64,000 nt of DNA from an uncultured Aquimarina sp. (GTDB lineage: Bacteria; Bacteroidota; Bacteroidia; Flavobacteriales; Flavobacteriaceae), in assembly GCA_947493035.1 (NCBI GenBank), contig CANLOW010000001.1:186001-250000 (forward strand), in the 5' to 3' direction. Every line of letters starts with the position of its first letter. Positions within the stretch are counted from its first letter, which is position 1. Both the position numbers and the translations under genes were made by a program. The notes below the pieces were generated by a model. It did not search any database, was not told the DNA's origin, and saw only the letters and a list, made by a program, of their open reading frames with translations. Shown piece after piece: positions 62,140 through 64,000 of this stretch.

Positions 62140-63108
62140 ATGATAGATTACAATCTGATTCAAGAATTAAACAAGCATTTATCTAAAGGGAAATCTCTAA
62201 ACGATACCATTTCGGAGGTATTAGATATCAGTTACGACGCAGCACATCGCAGAGCAAGTGGTAAGAGTAAATTTTCACTAGAGGAAGGAATTTCGCTTTC
62301 TAAACATTTTGGGATTTCTCTTGACAAATTATTCAAGACTAATGATCGAGATTTTATAGCTGTTGAAAAAACAGCTCAAATAAACAACGAAGAAGATTTA
62401 GCGTCTTATTACAACAGATCATTTAAAGAAATTTCTGCTATCCCTAACAAACAACAATGTCAGTTATTTTATTCTGCAAAAGATATTCCCATATTCTATA
62501 CGCTAAGCAATGAAATTTTAAACAAATTCAAATCTTTTGTATGGTTGAAAATTCTAGATACGAGTTTCCCCCATATTACCTTCAGTGACTACACTCCTAT
62601 ACCTCAACTAAAAAAAGCTGCAGAAAACCTTGGCACTCTTTATGATAATTTCAAAAGAGTTGAAATTTGGGATATAACCACAATCAACAGCTTGTTAAAG
62701 CAAATTCATTTTTACTTTCTATCTCAAGAGCTATCCCATAAAGACGCATTCAAGATTACAACTGAATTGAAATCACTTGTTTTAGATATTGAACAAAAGA
62801 TCAACACCAACGACGAAAGGCTTTCTATCTATCATAATGAATTATTACTTATGAATAATAGTGTACTGATTAACAGTGAGCAGGCAAATTTCTTTTACAC
62901 CCCATTTACAATGTTGTCTTATTACAAAACGAATGACAAGCAAACCTACCAAGAAGCTGAACTCTTTTTCCAAAAACAACTTAGCAGCTCTAAAATGCTT
63001 AACACTTCTGGAGCCAAAGAACAAAAGACTTTTTTCAATAAAATACATGGAAAAATTGATGCCTTAGAACAACTGATTAGAGCAACATTGACTTTAGATT
63101 TTCAGTAA
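62140..63108 (+). CDS. HTH transcriptional regulator, XRE/BetR-like
   Basis: I start at ATG 62140 (322 residues); the frame extends to a GTG at 62110, but that lies inside the palindrome. Residues about 5-65 form a helix-turn-helix (IQELNKHLSKGKSLNDTISEVLDISYDAAHRRASGKSKFSLEEGISLSKHFGISLDKLF). The remaining 250 residues are mostly helical without a recognised ligand-binding motif, as in several flavobacterial regulators of this size. It is divergent from the barrel-protein gene and likely controls it and itself through the palindrome. Confidence 0.8.
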   Translation: MIDYNLIQELNKHLSKGKSLNDTISEVLDISYDAAHRRASGKSKFSLEEGISLSKHFGISLDKLFKTNDRDFIAVEKTAQINNEEDLASYYNRSFKEISAIPNKQQCQLFYSAKDIPIFYTLSNEILNKFKSFVWLKILDTSFPHITFSDYTPIPQLKKAAENLGTLYDNFKRVEIWDITTINSLLKQIHFYFLSQELSHKDAFKITTELKSLVLDIEQKINTNDERLSIYHNELLLMNNSVLINSEQANFFYTPFTMLSYYKTNDKQTYQEAELFFQKQLSSSKMLNTSGAKEQKTFFNKIHGKIDALEQLIRATLTLDFQ

Positions 63109-63196
63109 ACTAAATCGCAGCACTCATAAATCAAACACTAAAACCATCTATATAATGTATCTTTAATTACAGATATCAAAAAACTATCACAACATT

Positions 63197-63979
63197 ATGC
63201 TTAGATTAAACTATATACTAATATGTATTATCAGCTTACTTATTTCATGCTCAAACAATGATGATAGCAAGACTATTGAAACAAACAATAAGAATACAAA
63301 TCAAGAAAAACCAAATGTCACATCAATTCCTGATGATTTTGTAATTGGTTTTGATTTCAACAATGAATTAAGCGACCTAAGTCTTAACCCAAATACTATC
63401 AATTCTTCCAATATAAATTACGAGATAGACAGAAAAGGCATAACCAACGGTGCTGCAAGTTTTTCAAGTGATACTAAAAGCTATATAGAAATAGAACACA
63501 GCGAAACGATTAGCCTCGACAAAAAAATGTCCATATCTATCTGGTTTTATTACATAAAGCAAAAAAACAAATCATTCTACACCATTTTAGAGAAAAGTAA
63601 TCCTGCCGACGGAGGACACTCTCGATATGGAATGTGGGTTTACAATGATGGGATTATTGAACTCTGTATAGAGCCGGACACTTGCCCTCAATCGTTATGT
63701 CAAGAATGTATAGATGCTACTAGTCCATTAACAGAAAACACTTGGAATCATTTAGTAGGTATCTTTGATGGCGAAAATTTAAAATTATACTTGAATGGAA
63801 AAGAGAATATCTCAAAAAACATAGGGGAATCTGGTATATCTCAGACCAACTTTGAACTTTTCTTTGGAACTGATAAATATGGAATCCCAAGTCGTTTTTT
63901 AGATGGAAGAATAGATGATTTCAAACTTTATAATCGAGCAATCTCTGAGACAGAAATAAAAGCACTCTACAACGAATAA
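63197..63979 (+). CDS. Lipoprotein with LamG/concanavalin-like domain
   Basis: The 260 residues have a lipoprotein signal (lipobox LLISC, Cys18), an Asn/Thr/Asp-rich linker (about 19-48), and one LamG-like jelly-roll domain (about 50-260: FDFNNELSDLSLNPN, GAASFSSDTKSYIEIEHSETI, MSISIWFYYIKQKNKSFYTIL, WNHLVGIFDGENLKLYLNGKE, RIDDFKLYNRAISETEIKALY). Such domains bind sugars or surface glycans. Four Cys in ELCIEPDTCPQSLCQEC could form disulphides. It stands alone at the right edge of the window. Confidence 0.85.
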   Translation: MLRLNYILICIISLLISCSNNDDSKTIETNNKNTNQEKPNVTSIPDDFVIGFDFNNELSDLSLNPNTINSSNINYEIDRKGITNGAASFSSDTKSYIEIEHSETISLDKKMSISIWFYYIKQKNKSFYTILEKSNPADGGHSRYGMWVYNDGIIELCIEPDTCPQSLCQECIDATSPLTENTWNHLVGIFDGENLKLYLNGKENISKNIGESGISQTNFELFFGTDKYGIPSRFLDGRIDDFKLYNRAISETEIKALYNE

Positions 63980-64000
63980 AACATCTTCTTAATTAAACTC

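Overview
The window looks like chromosome from a marine-type member of the Flavobacteriaceae (Bacteroidota). It is AT-rich. Many start sites are preceded by the Bacteroidota -7 element TAnnTTTG. Several secreted proteins end in type IX secretion (T9SS) type A sorting domains. Core genes sit in groupings typical of the family (pyrH-frr, rpsO-pnp, sucA-sucB, coaD/ddl/PASTA/rluD, exbB-exbD-exbD). No rRNA, tRNA, CRISPR array, integrase or insertion sequence was seen.

Layout. 1-9.5 kb: a coiled-coil lipoprotein cut by the left edge, then pyrH, frr, an MMPL/RND exporter, a deletion scar joining two truncated phosphatase genes, rpoN, a metallophosphoesterase and an outer-membrane barrel protein. 9.5-19.4 kb: an accessory, iron-centred block. 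It holds a decayed di-heme oxidoreductase (DUF1111) fragment, a leucine-rich-repeat T9SS protein, ferritin, a divergent siderophore-iron locus (DUF3325/DUF3649/PepSY reductase against a TonB receptor plus surface lipoprotein), a decayed stretch, flavodoxin and a small cysteine-rich protein. 19.4-24.6 kb: exbB, a four-helix membrane protein, three exbD copies, an asparaginase and tatD. 24.7-35 kb: a GH5 glycosidase, a non-canonical NRAMP-like transporter, a lipoprotein hydrolase, sucAB, a small barrel protein and a SulP transporter. 35-41 kb: a 1774-residue mosaic T9SS protein with an adjacent sugar-binding-like lipoprotein. 41-50.9 kb: housekeeping genes (coaD, ddl, PASTA protein, rluD-type, yaaA, a cyclophilin-FKBP fusion, argS, alkB) separated by heptameric intergenic repeats. 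51-64 kb: an S1/P1 nuclease, two lipid-linked-sugar glycosyltransferases, an SPFH-GYF/zinc-ribbon pair, an lpxR gene broken by one in-frame TGA, pnp, rpsO, a CDP-alcohol phosphatidyltransferase, and a divergent barrel-protein/HTH-regulator pair with a shared palindrome.

The most interesting theme is iron. The TonB receptor, lipoprotein and PepSY/DUF3649/DUF3325 genes resemble a Xus/Fpv-type xenosiderophore uptake and reduction system. It lies beside ferritin (storage) and flavodoxin (the iron-sparing ferredoxin substitute). A 20-bp candidate operator is found in nearly the same form, with nearly the same spacing to an identical -7 box, upstream of both the receptor operon and flavodoxin. The ExbB/ExbD genes next door could energise the receptor. 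The block seems to interrupt a gene order (rpoN, barrel protein, exbD/exbB, asparaginase, tatD) that I recall as contiguous in relatives; this is from memory and needs a comparison.

Gene decay is visible at four or five places: phosphatase scar, DUF1111 fragment, 17.9-18.3 kb remnant, lpxR, and possibly redundancy among exbD copies.
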